The notes under the pieces were generated by a model. It saw nothing but the letters and a program-made list of their open reading frames with translations, was not told the origin of the DNA and did no database searches. From contig JAEPQH010000007.1 in NCBI GenBank assembly GCA_017640605.1, forward strand, positions 124,001-188,000: a stretch of DNA of 64,000 nt, read 5' to 3'. Made by a program: the position numbers and the translations under genes. Positions 7,008 through 15,943 of the stretch are shown one piece after another. Source of the stretch: Balneolaceae bacterium (GTDB lineage: Bacteria; Bacteroidota; Rhodothermia; Balneolales; Balneolaceae). Every line of letters starts with the position of its first letter. The first letter of the stretch is position 1.

Positions 7008-9413
7008 TTAACCTCGTAGTTGGGCTCCGAACTGTTTTTCGAGTGCTTTAACAATGCGGTTAATAATAGGTTCTACTTCTTTGATATTCAAGGTCTTGTT
7101 GGGATCAATGAAATTTAGTCTGAAGGCCAGACTTTTCTTGTCATTTCCAATGGATTCTCCTTCAAAAACATCAAAAATATCAAGCTTTTGCAACTGATTG
7201 CCCGCCTTATTTTTAATCGCATCCATCACTGTTCCTGCAGAAATATTCTTATCAAGAATTACGGCAAAGTCGAACTCGAAGGGAGGAAACTTTGGAATGG
7301 AAGTATAGCTGAATGCTTTCTGTTTTTTGAGCGCTTCATGAATATCATTTACAGAAAATTCCGCTACAAATACCTTTTGATCAATGTCGTAGGTTTTTCT
7401 TAACTCTTTAGAAACCTCTTCAATGGTTCCAAGGTGTGTATTCTTAATAAACACCTCAAGTTTTCCATCTTTCTCTGAATAAGAAAGTGCTTTATCTAAT
7501 CCGACTTTTCCGAAAAAAGCAGCAATATCAGACTTTAAATCAAATACCGAGTACGAAACAGGTTTGCTGGTCCAGTGCTCAGTTTTACGTAAGCCTGCTA
7601 CACCGAACAATACATGAGTTTGTTCTTTAATGCCTTCGTGATACGAATAGTCTTCGCTTTGCTTAAAAACATTTCCTGTTTCAAAAAACCGAATTCCGGT
7701 TGCCTGTCGGTTAAAATTATAAGCAGTAGCTTTTAAGAAACCATGCAATAACGACGGACGTAAAGTCGTCATGTCGGCCGTAAGAGGATTCAGCGTGTTA
7801 ACCATAGTGTCTACTGCCCCAAAGTGTGAAGCTTCCTTCTCAGAAATTAGCGAGTTGGTATAAATTTCTTTATATCCGAGTTCAACACCAATGGTTCTGA
7901 TCTTCTCCATCAGAAGCTCCCAAGGCGAAAACGTTTCGGTAGAAACATAAATACCATGACTGGGTGCTTCGATATTGTTGTAGTCGAACAGTCTGCCCAC
8001 TTCTTCAATCAGATCAACTTCTCGTTCTAAATCCGGTCGGAAGGTGGGAATAGCATAAGTGATGGAATCAGGGGAGATTTCAATCGTCTCAAGTTCCAAT
8101 CCTTCCAAAATGTCCACGATTTGGCGCTCGGTTAAATCCGTTCCGAGCAAGCGGTTTACATAGCTTTTGCGAAGTGTTAGCGTACGTTTTTCAGTTTTTA
8201 CAGGATGAATATCGATGATTTCATCCGCCAGAGTTCCACCAGCCACTTCCTGAATCAACTTGGCGGCGCGTTCAACGGCAATCGCTTGTAAATTTGGATC
8301 GATGCCGCGCTCGAACCGATAAGAAGCATCCGTTTGTAGTGTTTCCGCTTTGGCTGTTTTTCGAACGGTTCCCGGATCGAAATAAGCACCTTCAAGGAAG
8401 ATATTCGTCGTTTTATCGCTTACTTCGCTGTATAAACCACCCATCACGCCGGCAATTCCAACCGGACCTTCACCATCGCAGATAAACAGAGTTCCCGGAG
8501 CACAGTTTCTTTTTACGTGATCGAGCGTTTCGAATTCAACTTCGTGATCGAAATCTTTTACCGAAATTTCTTTTCCTCTGATTTCATCATAATCGTAAGC
8601 ATGCAGGGGTTGCCCAAGTTCGAACATCACATAGTTGGTAACATCAACCACATTATTAACCGGGCGAGAACCAATCGCTAATAATTTGTCTTTCAGCCAT
8701 TTAGGAGATTCTTTAATCTCCACACCTTTGATCATCTTCCCAACAAAACGATGACATTTCTCCGAATTTTCGATGGATACTTTTATGTCCTCACTTTCTG
8801 TAACAACCTCAGATAGCTTTACCTCAGGCTTTTTTAGCTCAAGATTTAAAGCCGCCGCTAAATCGCGTGCCACGCCTACATGGCAAGTTGCATCCGGACG
8901 GTTTGGAGTGATGGCAATATCTATGATGTGATCGGTGTAAAGATCAAAAACCTCAGAAATTGGAGTTCCGGGTGTAAGAGCTGCATCCAAAACCATGATT
9001 CCGTCATGATTGGTGCCAAGTCCAAGCTCGTCTTCGGCGCAAATCATCCCGTGAGATTCTTCACCACGAAGTTTTGCTTTTCGGAGCTTCAAAAAAGATC
9101 CATCATCCAATTTAATGGGAAGGGTAGAACCAACAGTGGCAACCGGTACTTTTTGTCCGGCAGCAACATTGTTTGCACCGCACACAATCTGTACGGTTTC
9201 ATCGCCGAGATTTACCTTGCAAACTTTAAGTCGGTCGGCATTCGGATGTTGATTGGTTTCTAGAACTTCTCCAACAACAACACCGTCGAGCTTACTGCCA
9301 TATTCGAACGATTCTTCTTCTTCGAGTCCGATGAGGGTTAGTTTTTCGGCAGTATCAGCCGGAGAAAGGGGGAGATCAATAAATTCTTTTAGCCAGTTGT
9401 AAGATATTTTCAT
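7008..9413 (-). CDS. pheT: phenylalanine-tRNA ligase beta subunit
   Basis: 801 residues, the normal length for the bacterial beta subunit. In order: N-terminal KLTLIGLEEEE, the EMAP/tRNA-binding OB fold (residues about 40-150, GEVLETNQHPNADRLKVCKV and CGANNVAAGQKVPVA), the B3/B4 editing domain with HAYDYDEI and GIAGVMGG, B5, the catalytic-like core with RPSLLHGFLKATAYN, and the C-terminal FDX-ACB anticodon-binding domain (FPPFEFDFAVILDKNISAG). Together with PheS it forms the (alpha-beta)2 enzyme that charges tRNA-Phe. It starts 14 bp after pheS and ends 4 bp before the coiled-coil start. Confidence 0.97.
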   Translation of the reverse strand: MKISYNWLKEFIDLPLSPADTAEKLTLIGLEEEESFEYGSKLDGVVVGEVLETNQHPNADRLKVCKVNLGDETVQIVCGANNVAAGQKVPVATVGSTLPIKLDDGSFLKLRKAKLRGEESHGMICAEDELGLGTNHDGIMVLDAALTPGTPISEVFDLYTDHIIDIAITPNRPDATCHVGVARDLAAALNLELKKPEVKLSEVVTESEDIKVSIENSEKCHRFVGKMIKGVEIKESPKWLKDKLLAIGSRPVNNVVDVTNYVMFELGQPLHAYDYDEIRGKEISVKDFDHEVEFETLDHVKRNCAPGTLFICDGEGPVGIAGVMGGLYSEVSDKTTNIFLEGAYFDPGTVRKTAKAETLQTDASYRFERGIDPNLQAIAVERAAKLIQEVAGGTLADEIIDIHPVKTEKRTLTLRKSYVNRLLGTDLTERQIVDILEGLELETIEISPDSITYAIPTFRPDLEREVDLIEEVGRLFDYNNIEAPSHGIYVSTETFSPWELLMEKIRTIGVELGYKEIYTNSLISEKEASHFGAVDTMVNTLNPLTADMTTLRPSLLHGFLKATAYNFNRQATGIRFFETGNVFKQSEDYSYHEGIKEQTHVLFGVAGLRKTEHWTSKPVSYSVFDLKSDIAAFFGKVGLDKALSYSEKDGKLEVFIKNTHLGTIEEVSKELRKTYDIDQKVFVAEFSVNDIHEALKKQKAFSYTSIPKFPPFEFDFAVILDKNISAGTVMDAIKNKAGNQLQKLDIFDVFEGESIGNDKKSLAFRLNFIDPNKTLNIKEVEPIINRIVKALEKQFGAQLRG

Positions 9414-9427
9414 CTAAATAGGTCGCC

Positions 9428-10435
9428 TTAATTGAATTGTTCTAAGAAGCGGATGTCGTTTTCGTAAAAGGTGCGGATATCGTCGATGCCGTATTTTAAA
9501 ATGGCAATTCGTTCAACACCCATGCCCCAGGCAAAGCCGGTATATTTTTCAGGATCAACGCCGGCTGCTTTAAATACATTGGGATCAACCATACCTGATC
9601 CAAGTATTTCTAGCCATTTTCCATCCTTTTCAGATCCCCACCAGATGTCCATTTCTAAACTGGGTTCGGTGAATGGGAAGAAACCGGGACGTAATCGATA
9701 CTTCACATCACTTCCATACATCAGTTTTACAAAGGTGATCAGAGTTTCTTTAAGATCAGCAACACTCACATTTTCATCTACATATAGTGCTTCTACCTGA
9801 TGAAATAGAAAATACGATTTTGGCGAAACGGCTTCATTGCGATATACACGTCCGGGCATGATAGATCGGATTGGTGGAGTGGTATTTTCCATCAAACGAA
9901 TCTGTACCGGAGAAGTGTGGGTACGAAGCACCAAATCCATCACCTCAGGGTCATCACTTTTGCGTACGAAGAAGGTATCCTGTTCATCGCGTGCAGGGTG
10001 ATTAGGTGGGAAGTTGAGCGCGGTAAAGTTATGGAAGTCATCTTCAACCTCAGGTCCATCAGCGATGGTAAAACCTAAGCGATAAAAGATATTCTTCATT
10101 TCTGATAATGTTTGAGTAAGAGGATGCAACGAACCAATGATTGGCTCTGGAGCGGGGAGAGTAATGTCATCCACTGCAGCTTTAACCGATTGTTCGGAGG
10201 ATTCCAGCGCATTTTTAAGTTCTTCGAATCTATGCTGTGCAAGTTGCTTGGCTTCGTTCATCGCCTTACCAACAGCGCCTCGTTCTTCTTTTGGAACGCT
10301 CCCTAGATTTTTAAACATCGATTGAACACGCCCGTTTCTGGATAAAAACTCCAATCGAAAAGCTTCGAGTTCTTCTTTTGTAGCTACGGCGTACGACTTA
10401 ATTTCGTTTGTAAGATCTTTTATTTGATCAATCAT
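9428..10435 (-). CDS. pheS: phenylalanine-tRNA ligase alpha subunit
   Basis: 335 residues. An N-terminal coiled coil (1-90) is followed by the class II catalytic core: motif 1 region LSEMKNIFYRLGFTIADGPE, then FHNFTALNFPPNHPARDEQD, TFFV, LRTHTSPVQIR (motif 2), GRVYRNEA, FHQVEALYVDE and motif 3 GMGVERIAILKYGIDDIR. It aminoacylates tRNA-Phe together with PheT. A strong terminator separates it from rplT, so pheS is either read through from the ribosomal block or uses a promoter in the short gap 10436-10472; I see no clear TAnnTTTG box there. Confidence 0.97.
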   Translation of the reverse strand: MIDQIKDLTNEIKSYAVATKEELEAFRLEFLSRNGRVQSMFKNLGSVPKEERGAVGKAMNEAKQLAQHRFEELKNALESSEQSVKAAVDDITLPAPEPIIGSLHPLTQTLSEMKNIFYRLGFTIADGPEVEDDFHNFTALNFPPNHPARDEQDTFFVRKSDDPEVMDLVLRTHTSPVQIRLMENTTPPIRSIMPGRVYRNEAVSPKSYFLFHQVEALYVDENVSVADLKETLITFVKLMYGSDVKYRLRPGFFPFTEPSLEMDIWWGSEKDGKWLEILGSGMVDPNVFKAAGVDPEKYTGFAWGMGVERIAILKYGIDDIRTFYENDIRFLEQFN

Positions 10436-10472
10436 AAATATGGTGTAAGAGGGTATAGCTGTTTCCCGAAAA

Positions 10473-10513
10473 TAAAAAAACCGGTAAACCTAATGTGAGT
10501 AAGATTTACCGGC
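10473..10513 (-). terminator. rho-independent terminator between rplT and pheS
   Basis: On the minus strand CCGGTAAA (10512-10505), a 16-nt loop, TTTACCGG (10488-10481), then TTTTTTTA (10480-10473). It ends the thrS-infC-rpmI-rplT unit. It could also act as an attenuator in front of pheS, but no Phe-rich leader peptide is visible. Confidence 0.9.
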
Positions 10514-10538
10514 TTCTAAAAAAATAAGCAAGTTTAGC

Positions 10539-10886
10539 TTAAGCGTGAGCTTCCTTTACAATGGCAGCAAACGTTTCCGGATCGTGAACTGCGATATCAG
10601 CCAAAACCTTACGGTTAATTTCCATGCTTTTTTTAGACATGGCGCTGATTAAACGGGAGTATGTTGTTCCGTTTAACCGAGCTGCGGCATTAATTCTAAC
10701 AATCCATAATCTACGGAATACACGCTTGCGATTTTTCCGATCGCGGTACTGGTACTGAAGACCTTTTTCTACCGCATTTTTCGCAATCGTGTAAACATTC
10801 TTACGCTTGCCCCAGTAACCTTTCGCTTGATTCAAGATCTTTTTGCGACGGCGACGGGAAGCCACTAAGTTTAATGAACGTGGCAT
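10539..10886 (-). CDS. rplT: 50S ribosomal protein L20
   Basis: 115 residues, canonical length. Typical N-terminus [20 protein letters not shown], with [21 protein letters not shown] and the C-terminal [11 protein letters not shown] and [12 protein letters not shown]. It binds 23S rRNA early in 50S assembly, and in several phyla it represses its own operon. It follows rpmI by 28 bp in the conserved infC-rpmI-rplT order. Confidence 0.97.
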   Translation of the reverse strand: MPRSLNLVASRRRRKKILNQAKGYWGKRKNVYTIAKNAVEKGLQYQYRDRKNRKRVFRRLWIVRINAAARLNGTTYSRLISAMSKKSMEINRKVLADIAVHDPETFAAIVKEAHA

Positions 10887-10914
10887 TTTGTCAAGATTTA
10901 GAGGTTAAAGTTGA

Positions 10915-11103
10915 TTAGATCATTTCTTTTACGCGTGCTTCATCTGCTTTCGCAACAAGCGTAGTTTGACCTAAATTTCTTTTAGTTTTACTGCTTTTCT
11001 TTGTTAGGATGTGACGCTTAAAAGCTTTTTTACGCTTAATTTTACCGCTTCCGGTAACTTTAAAGCGCTTTTTAGCACCACTGTTTGATTTCATTTTTGG
11101 CAT
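10915..11103 (-). CDS. rpmI: 50S ribosomal protein L35
   Basis: 62 residues, very basic. [20 protein letters not shown] is the typical L35 start and [17 protein letters not shown] the conserved centre. The 77-bp gap to infC is long for this operon and holds a promoter-like sequence and a dyad (see 11130-11179), so rpmI-rplT may be expressed or regulated separately from infC. Confidence 0.96.
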   Translation of the reverse strand: MPKMKSNSGAKKRFKVTGSGKIKRKKAFKRHILTKKSSKTKRNLGQTTLVAKADEARVKEMI

Positions 11104-11129
11104 TGTGATTCCACTTGCTTTGTGAAAAT

Positions 11130-11179
11130 TTTACAGACTCCCAAAATAGGGATAACTAAAGCGTTTATCAATCTGTAAA
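11130..11179 (-). promoter_or_regulatory. dyad and promoter-like sequence between infC and rpmI
   Basis: On the minus strand TTTACAGA (11179-11172) pairs perfectly with TCTGTAAA (11137-11130), and inside it TCCC (11152-11149) pairs with GGGA (11142-11139) around TATTTT. The same stretch holds ATTG (11172-11169), 20 nt, then TATTTTGG (11148-11141), one mismatch from the Bacteroidota -7 consensus TAnnTTTG. It can be read as an RNA structure in an L20-type leader or as an internal promoter for rpmI-rplT. L20 autoregulation at this place is established in Enterobacteria and Firmicutes; here it is inference. Confidence 0.45.
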
Positions 11180-11180
11180 G

Positions 11181-11717
11181 TTACTTTAATGGAGTTAAAA
11201 TCATGATCATTCGTCGGCCTTCCAAGTTTGGCTTGGATTCGACTTTGGATACATCTTCGAGGGCTTTAGCTAACTTCAATAATACCAACTCGCCTTTCTC
11301 GGTGTATAGCATATCACGGCCCCGAAATTGAACCGAAGCTTTCACTTTATCGCCACTTTCTAAAAATTCACGCGCATGCCGAGTTTTAAACTCTAAATCA
11401 TGATCGTCGGTATTAGGGCGGAAGCGCAGTTCTTTTACAGTAACTGTGTGTTGCTTCTTCTTAGCTTCTTTTTCTTTTTTCTTCTTCTCGTATTGGTATT
11501 TACCAAAGTCGATGATCTTACAAACCGGAGGGCGGGCGTCCGGTGCAATTTCTACTAAATCCAAATTGTATTGCTCGGCCAATTGCAGAGCACGATCGGA
11601 GGTAGTTATTTCGTGGGAGTTGTCGGGCTTGATTACCCGAACCTGTGCTTCGTTAATCTCGTCGTTTAGCCGAGGTCGGTCTTCTTTCACCGGGCCTCGA
11701 AAGTTTCGTCTTGCGAT
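11181..11717 (-). CDS. infC: translation initiation factor IF-3, likely ATC start
   Basis: 178 residues if started at ATC 11717. The IF3 N-domain (RPRLNDEINEAQVRVIKPDN, LALQLAEQYNLDLVEIAPDA type pattern), the lysine-rich linker (YQYEKKKKEKEAKKKQ) and the C-domain (VKELRFRPNTDDHDLEFKTR, VKASVQFRGRDM) are complete. The first conventional start, GTG 11690, has only a badly spaced GAGG 3 nt away. Nine residues further upstream an in-frame ATC is preceded by GAGGAAAACT with 6-nt spacing and gives fMet-ARRNFRGPVKEDRPRLNDEI, the basic N-terminus usual for this family. IF3 rejects non-AUG/GUG/UUG starts, so a non-canonical start is the classic autoregulation device. The gene begins 19 bp after thrS. 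Confidence 0.93.
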   Translation of the reverse strand: MARRNFRGPVKEDRPRLNDEINEAQVRVIKPDNSHEITTSDRALQLAEQYNLDLVEIAPDARPPVCKIIDFGKYQYEKKKKEKEAKKKQHTVTVKELRFRPNTDDHDLEFKTRHAREFLESGDKVKASVQFRGRDMLYTEKGELVLLKLAKALEDVSKVESKPNLEGRRMIMILTPLK

Positions 11718-11727
11718 AGTTTTCCTC
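11718..11727 (-). promoter_or_regulatory. Shine-Dalgarno site that fixes the infC ATC start
   Basis: GAGG on the minus strand (complement of CCTC 11724-11727), then AAAACT, then ATC (11717-11715). The 6-nt spacing is good, and the next in-frame codon upstream that could start lies before a stop at 11735-11733, so the reading frame cannot extend further. Confidence 0.6.
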
Positions 11728-11736
11728 GTAGTTTAA

Positions 11737-13680
11737 TTAATCTTCTGGCAGTGTCTTTTCACTGATTTCTGTTGTTACTTGGGAAAGAAAATCAGAAAAA
11801 TTGAAAGTTCCAATATCTCCCTTACGATGTTTTCGTACAGAAACCGTGCCATTCTCCATTTCTTTGGCTCCAATGATCACCATGTATGGTATTTTGGCAG
11901 TTTCAGCGTCTCTGATTTTAGCGCCAATCTGCTCGCTTCTGTCATCAACGGATAATCGTACACCTTTTGAACGGAGAATTTCGGCATATTCGTTCGCCTG
12001 CTCGTTTTGTGTATCACTTATTGGTAAGAATCGAATTTGTTCCGGTGAGAGCCAAAGCGGGAAGTTTCCGGCAAAGTGCTCGATTAAAATACTAGTAAAT
12101 CGCTCCATGCTTCCGAATGGGGCACGGTGAATAATAACCGGACGATGCTTATTGTTATCCGAGCCGATGTAAGTAAGATCAAAACGCTCCGGCATCACAT
12201 AATCTACCTGAACGGTTCCTAACTGCCATTTTCTACCGATGGCATCACGGATGATAAAATCAATCTTTGGACCGTAAAAACTAGCTTCACCGGGAGCTAT
12301 GAAATAATCCAGCTCCATTTCGTCAGCCACATCTTTAATCTCTTGTTGCGCGCGTTCCCAGTATTCTGAACTACCACCGTATTTGTCGTCATTCTCATCG
12401 CGGAAGGAGAGACGAATATCCACCGGCATTCCAAACGTAGTGAACACAAACTGAGTGAGTTCAATAGTGTTTCTGATTTCCTGCTTTAGTTGATCGTGTG
12501 TACAGTAAATGTGCGCATCATCTTGGGTGAAACCACGAACTCTGCTTAGTCCACTCAATTCCCCGGATTGCTCATATCGATAAACGCTACCAAATTCTGC
12601 AAGGCGAAGCGGAAGGTCGCGATAACTGCGCATATCCGAAGAATAAATTCGATGGTGATGCGGGCAGTTCATCGGTTTGAGCATATATTCTTCGTCATCC
12701 ACCTGAATCGGATCGTATTGCGATTCCTGATAATACGGGTAGTGACCGGATGTTTTGTAAAGCTCTAAATTTCCAATATGCGGTGTGATTACTTCCTTGT
12801 AACCACGTTTAACTTGTTCGTCGCGTAAAAAAGCTTCCAAAGTTCGTCGAAGTACGGTTCCATTCGGTAACCACATCGGTAAACCGCTGCCAACCATCGA
12901 GTCGATCATATAAATGCCAAGCTCTTTACCAAGTTTTCTGTGATCTCGGCGCTTAGCTTCTTCCATTCGATGCAGATACTCTTCCAACAGCTTTTGCTTT
13001 GGGAAAGTTATGCCATAAATGCGCGTTAACTGTTTCGAGTTAACATCACCACGCCAGTAAGCACCGGCTAGATTGGTGAGTTTAACGGCTTTCACGATTC
13101 CTGTATTTGGAATATGCGGCCCGCGACATAAATCGGTAAAGTTACCCTGCGTGTAAAAGGTGATGTCGCCATCTTCCAGCCCTTCAATCAGATCAACTTT
13201 ATACTCATTGCCTTTTTCTTTGTAAAAGGAGAGGGCTTCTTCTTTAGAAACTTCTTTTCGATCGAAGGTGGATTTTCTTCGAGCTACTTCAATCACTTTC
13301 TTCTCGATGGCAGCCAGATCGTCTTGGGTTATTTGTGTATCCCCGAAGTCGATGTCATAGTAAAACCCAGACTCAATAGGCGGACCGATACCAAATTTTG
13401 CTTCTGGATAAAGCTCTTGAACAGCCTCGGCCAATAAGTGCGCCGATGAATGCCAAAACGTGTATTGGCCGTCGTCAGTGTCCCAGGTATTAATGGCTAT
13501 AGTTGCATTTTCTGTGATGGGTCGGTCTAAATCACGGATTTCGTCATTAACCGTAATACTTAATGCTACACGTGCTAATCCTGCTGAAATTGACTCGGCA
13601 ATTTCTTGTCCGGTTGTTCCATGCTGATAGGTTCTGCTTGAGCCGTCGGGTAAAGTAATTTTTATTTGGTCGGATGCCAT
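11737..13680 (-). CDS. thrS: threonine-tRNA ligase
   Basis: 647 residues, full length. N-terminal TGS domain (ITLPDGSSRTYQHGTTGQEI), editing domain with HSSAHLLAEAVQ, FGIGPPIESGFYYDI and CRGPHIPNTG, class II catalytic core with MLKPMNCPHHHRIY (zinc cysteine and histidines), RVRGFTQDDAHIYC, GPKIDFIIRDAIGRKWQLGT and HRAPFGSMERF, and the C-terminal anticodon domain from about residue 540. It charges tRNA-Thr and clears mischarged Ser. A TATCTTTA box at 13722-13715 lies 35 nt before the ATG and may be the operon promoter, although no TTG sits at the right distance. Confidence 0.97.
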   Translation of the reverse strand: MASDQIKITLPDGSSRTYQHGTTGQEIAESISAGLARVALSITVNDEIRDLDRPITENATIAINTWDTDDGQYTFWHSSAHLLAEAVQELYPEAKFGIGPPIESGFYYDIDFGDTQITQDDLAAIEKKVIEVARRKSTFDRKEVSKEEALSFYKEKGNEYKVDLIEGLEDGDITFYTQGNFTDLCRGPHIPNTGIVKAVKLTNLAGAYWRGDVNSKQLTRIYGITFPKQKLLEEYLHRMEEAKRRDHRKLGKELGIYMIDSMVGSGLPMWLPNGTVLRRTLEAFLRDEQVKRGYKEVITPHIGNLELYKTSGHYPYYQESQYDPIQVDDEEYMLKPMNCPHHHRIYSSDMRSYRDLPLRLAEFGSVYRYEQSGELSGLSRVRGFTQDDAHIYCTHDQLKQEIRNTIELTQFVFTTFGMPVDIRLSFRDENDDKYGGSSEYWERAQQEIKDVADEMELDYFIAPGEASFYGPKIDFIIRDAIGRKWQLGTVQVDYVMPERFDLTYIGSDNNKHRPVIIHRAPFGSMERFTSILIEHFAGNFPLWLSPEQIRFLPISDTQNEQANEYAEILRSKGVRLSVDDRSEQIGAKIRDAETAKIPYMVIIGAKEMENGTVSVRKHRKGDIGTFNFSDFLSQVTTEISEKTLPED

Positions 13681-13836
13681 TAATTCTGTTTTACTTTAAA
13701 ATTTTTCACAGCCTTAAAGATAGAAAAAAACATACACAGGAGCATTTAAGATGCGCAGTATTATTTTTTCATTTTTTGGTAGAAATAATTGCAAAACCCT
13801 TGCATATTCGTGCGGCAAAAATAATTGATTTTTTTA

Positions 13837-15939
13837 ATGATTAAGGACACAAAAGGCTTTTTCAATTCGCAGGCTATGTTCATCTGCGATCAACTTTCTC
13901 TCAAAATTCTGGATTCGAATGAGGCAGCATGTCAATTATTAAATAAGTCGGAGTTAGAATTTGCTGAATTAACTCTCCACGATTTAGTGGAAGAAGTTAC
14001 CCCCGATTTAGCGAACAGAATACAGCAGAATAGTCAGGCTTCTACCTACGATAAAGTTTGGAAGATTAAATCGTTCGGGTCCACAGATCGCCTGGTTCAA
14101 TTTTCTTCTCATATTATAACATACAAAGGAAAGCCGGCTAAAATACTGGTTGCCCATGACGTTACCGAGCTGGTTGAAGAACTTGAAGAGCCGTTGATTA
14201 GCACCCCCGTTGGATTTCAAGGATTTCCTTTAGCCGAAGTTGAATGGAAACCAACAGGAGAAATTTTAAGATGGTCGGATAAAGCAACCGAAATGTTAGG
14301 CTGGGAAGAAGTGGAAGTAGTGGGCAATGGTACTTCTATAAAAGATTTCGTGCACGACGAAGACAAAGAGCTTGTATTCGGATCAATTCAGCAAATGATT
14401 GATCAAAAGGGTGAGGATATTTCGATTTCAAATCGGGTTTTTACCAAGGACGGTAAAATGGTGTATAGCGAATGGCACAATTCCATTTTATACGATACAG
14501 ATGGCGAAGTGATTTCAGTGTATTCACTGATTGCAAATGTAACGGAGCGCGCGTTAGCCTTTAAGGAGTCGCAGAAGAGCATACAAAGTTATCAGGATTT
14601 ATTTGATTCCATGACAGATGCCATCTACATCCTGGACGATGACAATAAGATTGTTATAGCGAATAAAGGCATTAAACTCACGTACGGATACAAATTGAGA
14701 GATTTGGTGGGTAAAGATCAGTCGATATTAAGAGCGCCCGGTAAGTTTGATGAACAAGCCATGACAGAAATAAGGGAGCGCTCAAAAACCCAGAAAGCTC
14801 AAAAACTCGAAGTTTGGTCAAGAAAGGCGAATGGAGAAGTGTTTTTAACCGAAATGCTGGTAAATCGGGGAAGCTATTTTGGCAAAAATGTACTCATTAT
14901 CATCGAAAGAGATATTTCGGATCGAAAGTTTGCGGAAGAAGAATTGATCCGTAGGGAAACACTTTTTAGTGAGTTATTTAATACCAGTCCACTTGCCATA
15001 ACTTTATTGAACACACACAACGAAGTAGAACTCGTAAACAAAGGATTCGAGCAATTATTCGGCTATCAGTTCGATGAAATAAAAGGGCTCGAAATTGATA
15101 AAATTATTGTACCTGAGTATGGAATAGAAGAAGCAACTCGGCTAACTAATTCGCCCATTGTAGAAGAAAAGCAATTGGTTAGAATTGCGAAAAATGGCGA
15201 CAGATTAAATGTAATTGTGTATTCGGTTCCGGTTATGATTGAAGGGAATATACAGGCCAAATTCGGTTTGTATGTGGATATCACGGAGCGAAAACAAGCC
15301 GAGGAAACCATCAAGAAGTCGCTCAAAGAAAAGGAAGTATTACTTGCCGAGGTTCATCATCGAGTGAAAAATAATCTGGCAGTTATCACGGGCTTGCTTG
15401 AACTTCAATCGTATGCATCGGACAATTACCATGCGCAAAAAGTACTCAAAGACAGCCAAATGCGGGTGAAATCCATTGCATTGGTTCATGAGAAACTCTA
15501 CCAGAACGATAACTTATCAGAGGTAAATGTTTCGAGTTATATGGAGGAATTGATTACGAGTGTAAAACGTGCTATCGGATCTCGAGATGATCATATCTCT
15601 ATCGAAATGGACATCGACAACTTAACGCTACCGGTTACGCAAGCCATTCCATGCGGCTTGTTGGTAAACGAAATAGTTACCAATAGTTATAAACATGCAT
15701 TTAAAGGCCTAGATGAAGGGTTGATTGAAGTATCCTTAAAAACAAAGGGAGAATTTGTTCAAATTACCGTTCAGGATAATGGAGTGGGCTTTGATCAAGA
15801 AAATTATACAAAACCCGGGCTGTCATTAGGTATGAAATTAATACGAACACTCTCGAAACAATTGCGGGCATCAACTGAGGTGCGTTCTAAAGATGGAACC
15901 AGTTACAGTATTGAGTTTAAAATTACCGGAAGTGGTTAA
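13837..15939 (+). CDS. four-PAS HisKA_2 sensor histidine kinase
   Basis: 700 residues from ATG 13837 (a TTG four codons upstream is also possible); no membrane segments. Four PAS-type sensor modules at about 10-110, 125-240, 245-365 and 370-490, the last two ending in the typical ERDISDRKFAEEEL and YVDITERKQAEE linkers. Kinase core: [20 protein letters not shown] (His pair near residue 507), NEIVTNSYKHAF N-box and DNGVGFD G1-box. This is the HisKA_2 (PF07568-like) family, known from soluble light, redox or ligand sensors. Unlike five other HisKA_2 kinases in the window it has no receiver domain. It is convergent with the next kinase and divergent from thrS. Confidence 0.92.
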   Translation: MIKDTKGFFNSQAMFICDQLSLKILDSNEAACQLLNKSELEFAELTLHDLVEEVTPDLANRIQQNSQASTYDKVWKIKSFGSTDRLVQFSSHIITYKGKPAKILVAHDVTELVEELEEPLISTPVGFQGFPLAEVEWKPTGEILRWSDKATEMLGWEEVEVVGNGTSIKDFVHDEDKELVFGSIQQMIDQKGEDISISNRVFTKDGKMVYSEWHNSILYDTDGEVISVYSLIANVTERALAFKESQKSIQSYQDLFDSMTDAIYILDDDNKIVIANKGIKLTYGYKLRDLVGKDQSILRAPGKFDEQAMTEIRERSKTQKAQKLEVWSRKANGEVFLTEMLVNRGSYFGKNVLIIIERDISDRKFAEEELIRRETLFSELFNTSPLAITLLNTHNEVELVNKGFEQLFGYQFDEIKGLEIDKIIVPEYGIEEATRLTNSPIVEEKQLVRIAKNGDRLNVIVYSVPVMIEGNIQAKFGLYVDITERKQAEETIKKSLKEKEVLLAEVHHRVKNNLAVITGLLELQSYASDNYHAQKVLKDSQMRVKSIALVHEKLYQNDNLSEVNVSSYMEELITSVKRAIGSRDDHISIEMDIDNLTLPVTQAIPCGLLVNEIVTNSYKHAFKGLDEGLIEVSLKTKGEFVQITVQDNGVGFDQENYTKPGLSLGMKLIRTLSKQLRASTEVRSKDGTSYSIEFKITGSG

Positions 15940-15943
15940 TCGA

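Noticed and set aside
8880-9263. 127-codon open frame on the plus strand
   Set aside because: It lies antisense inside pheT, has no family resemblance and no promoter or ribosome site.
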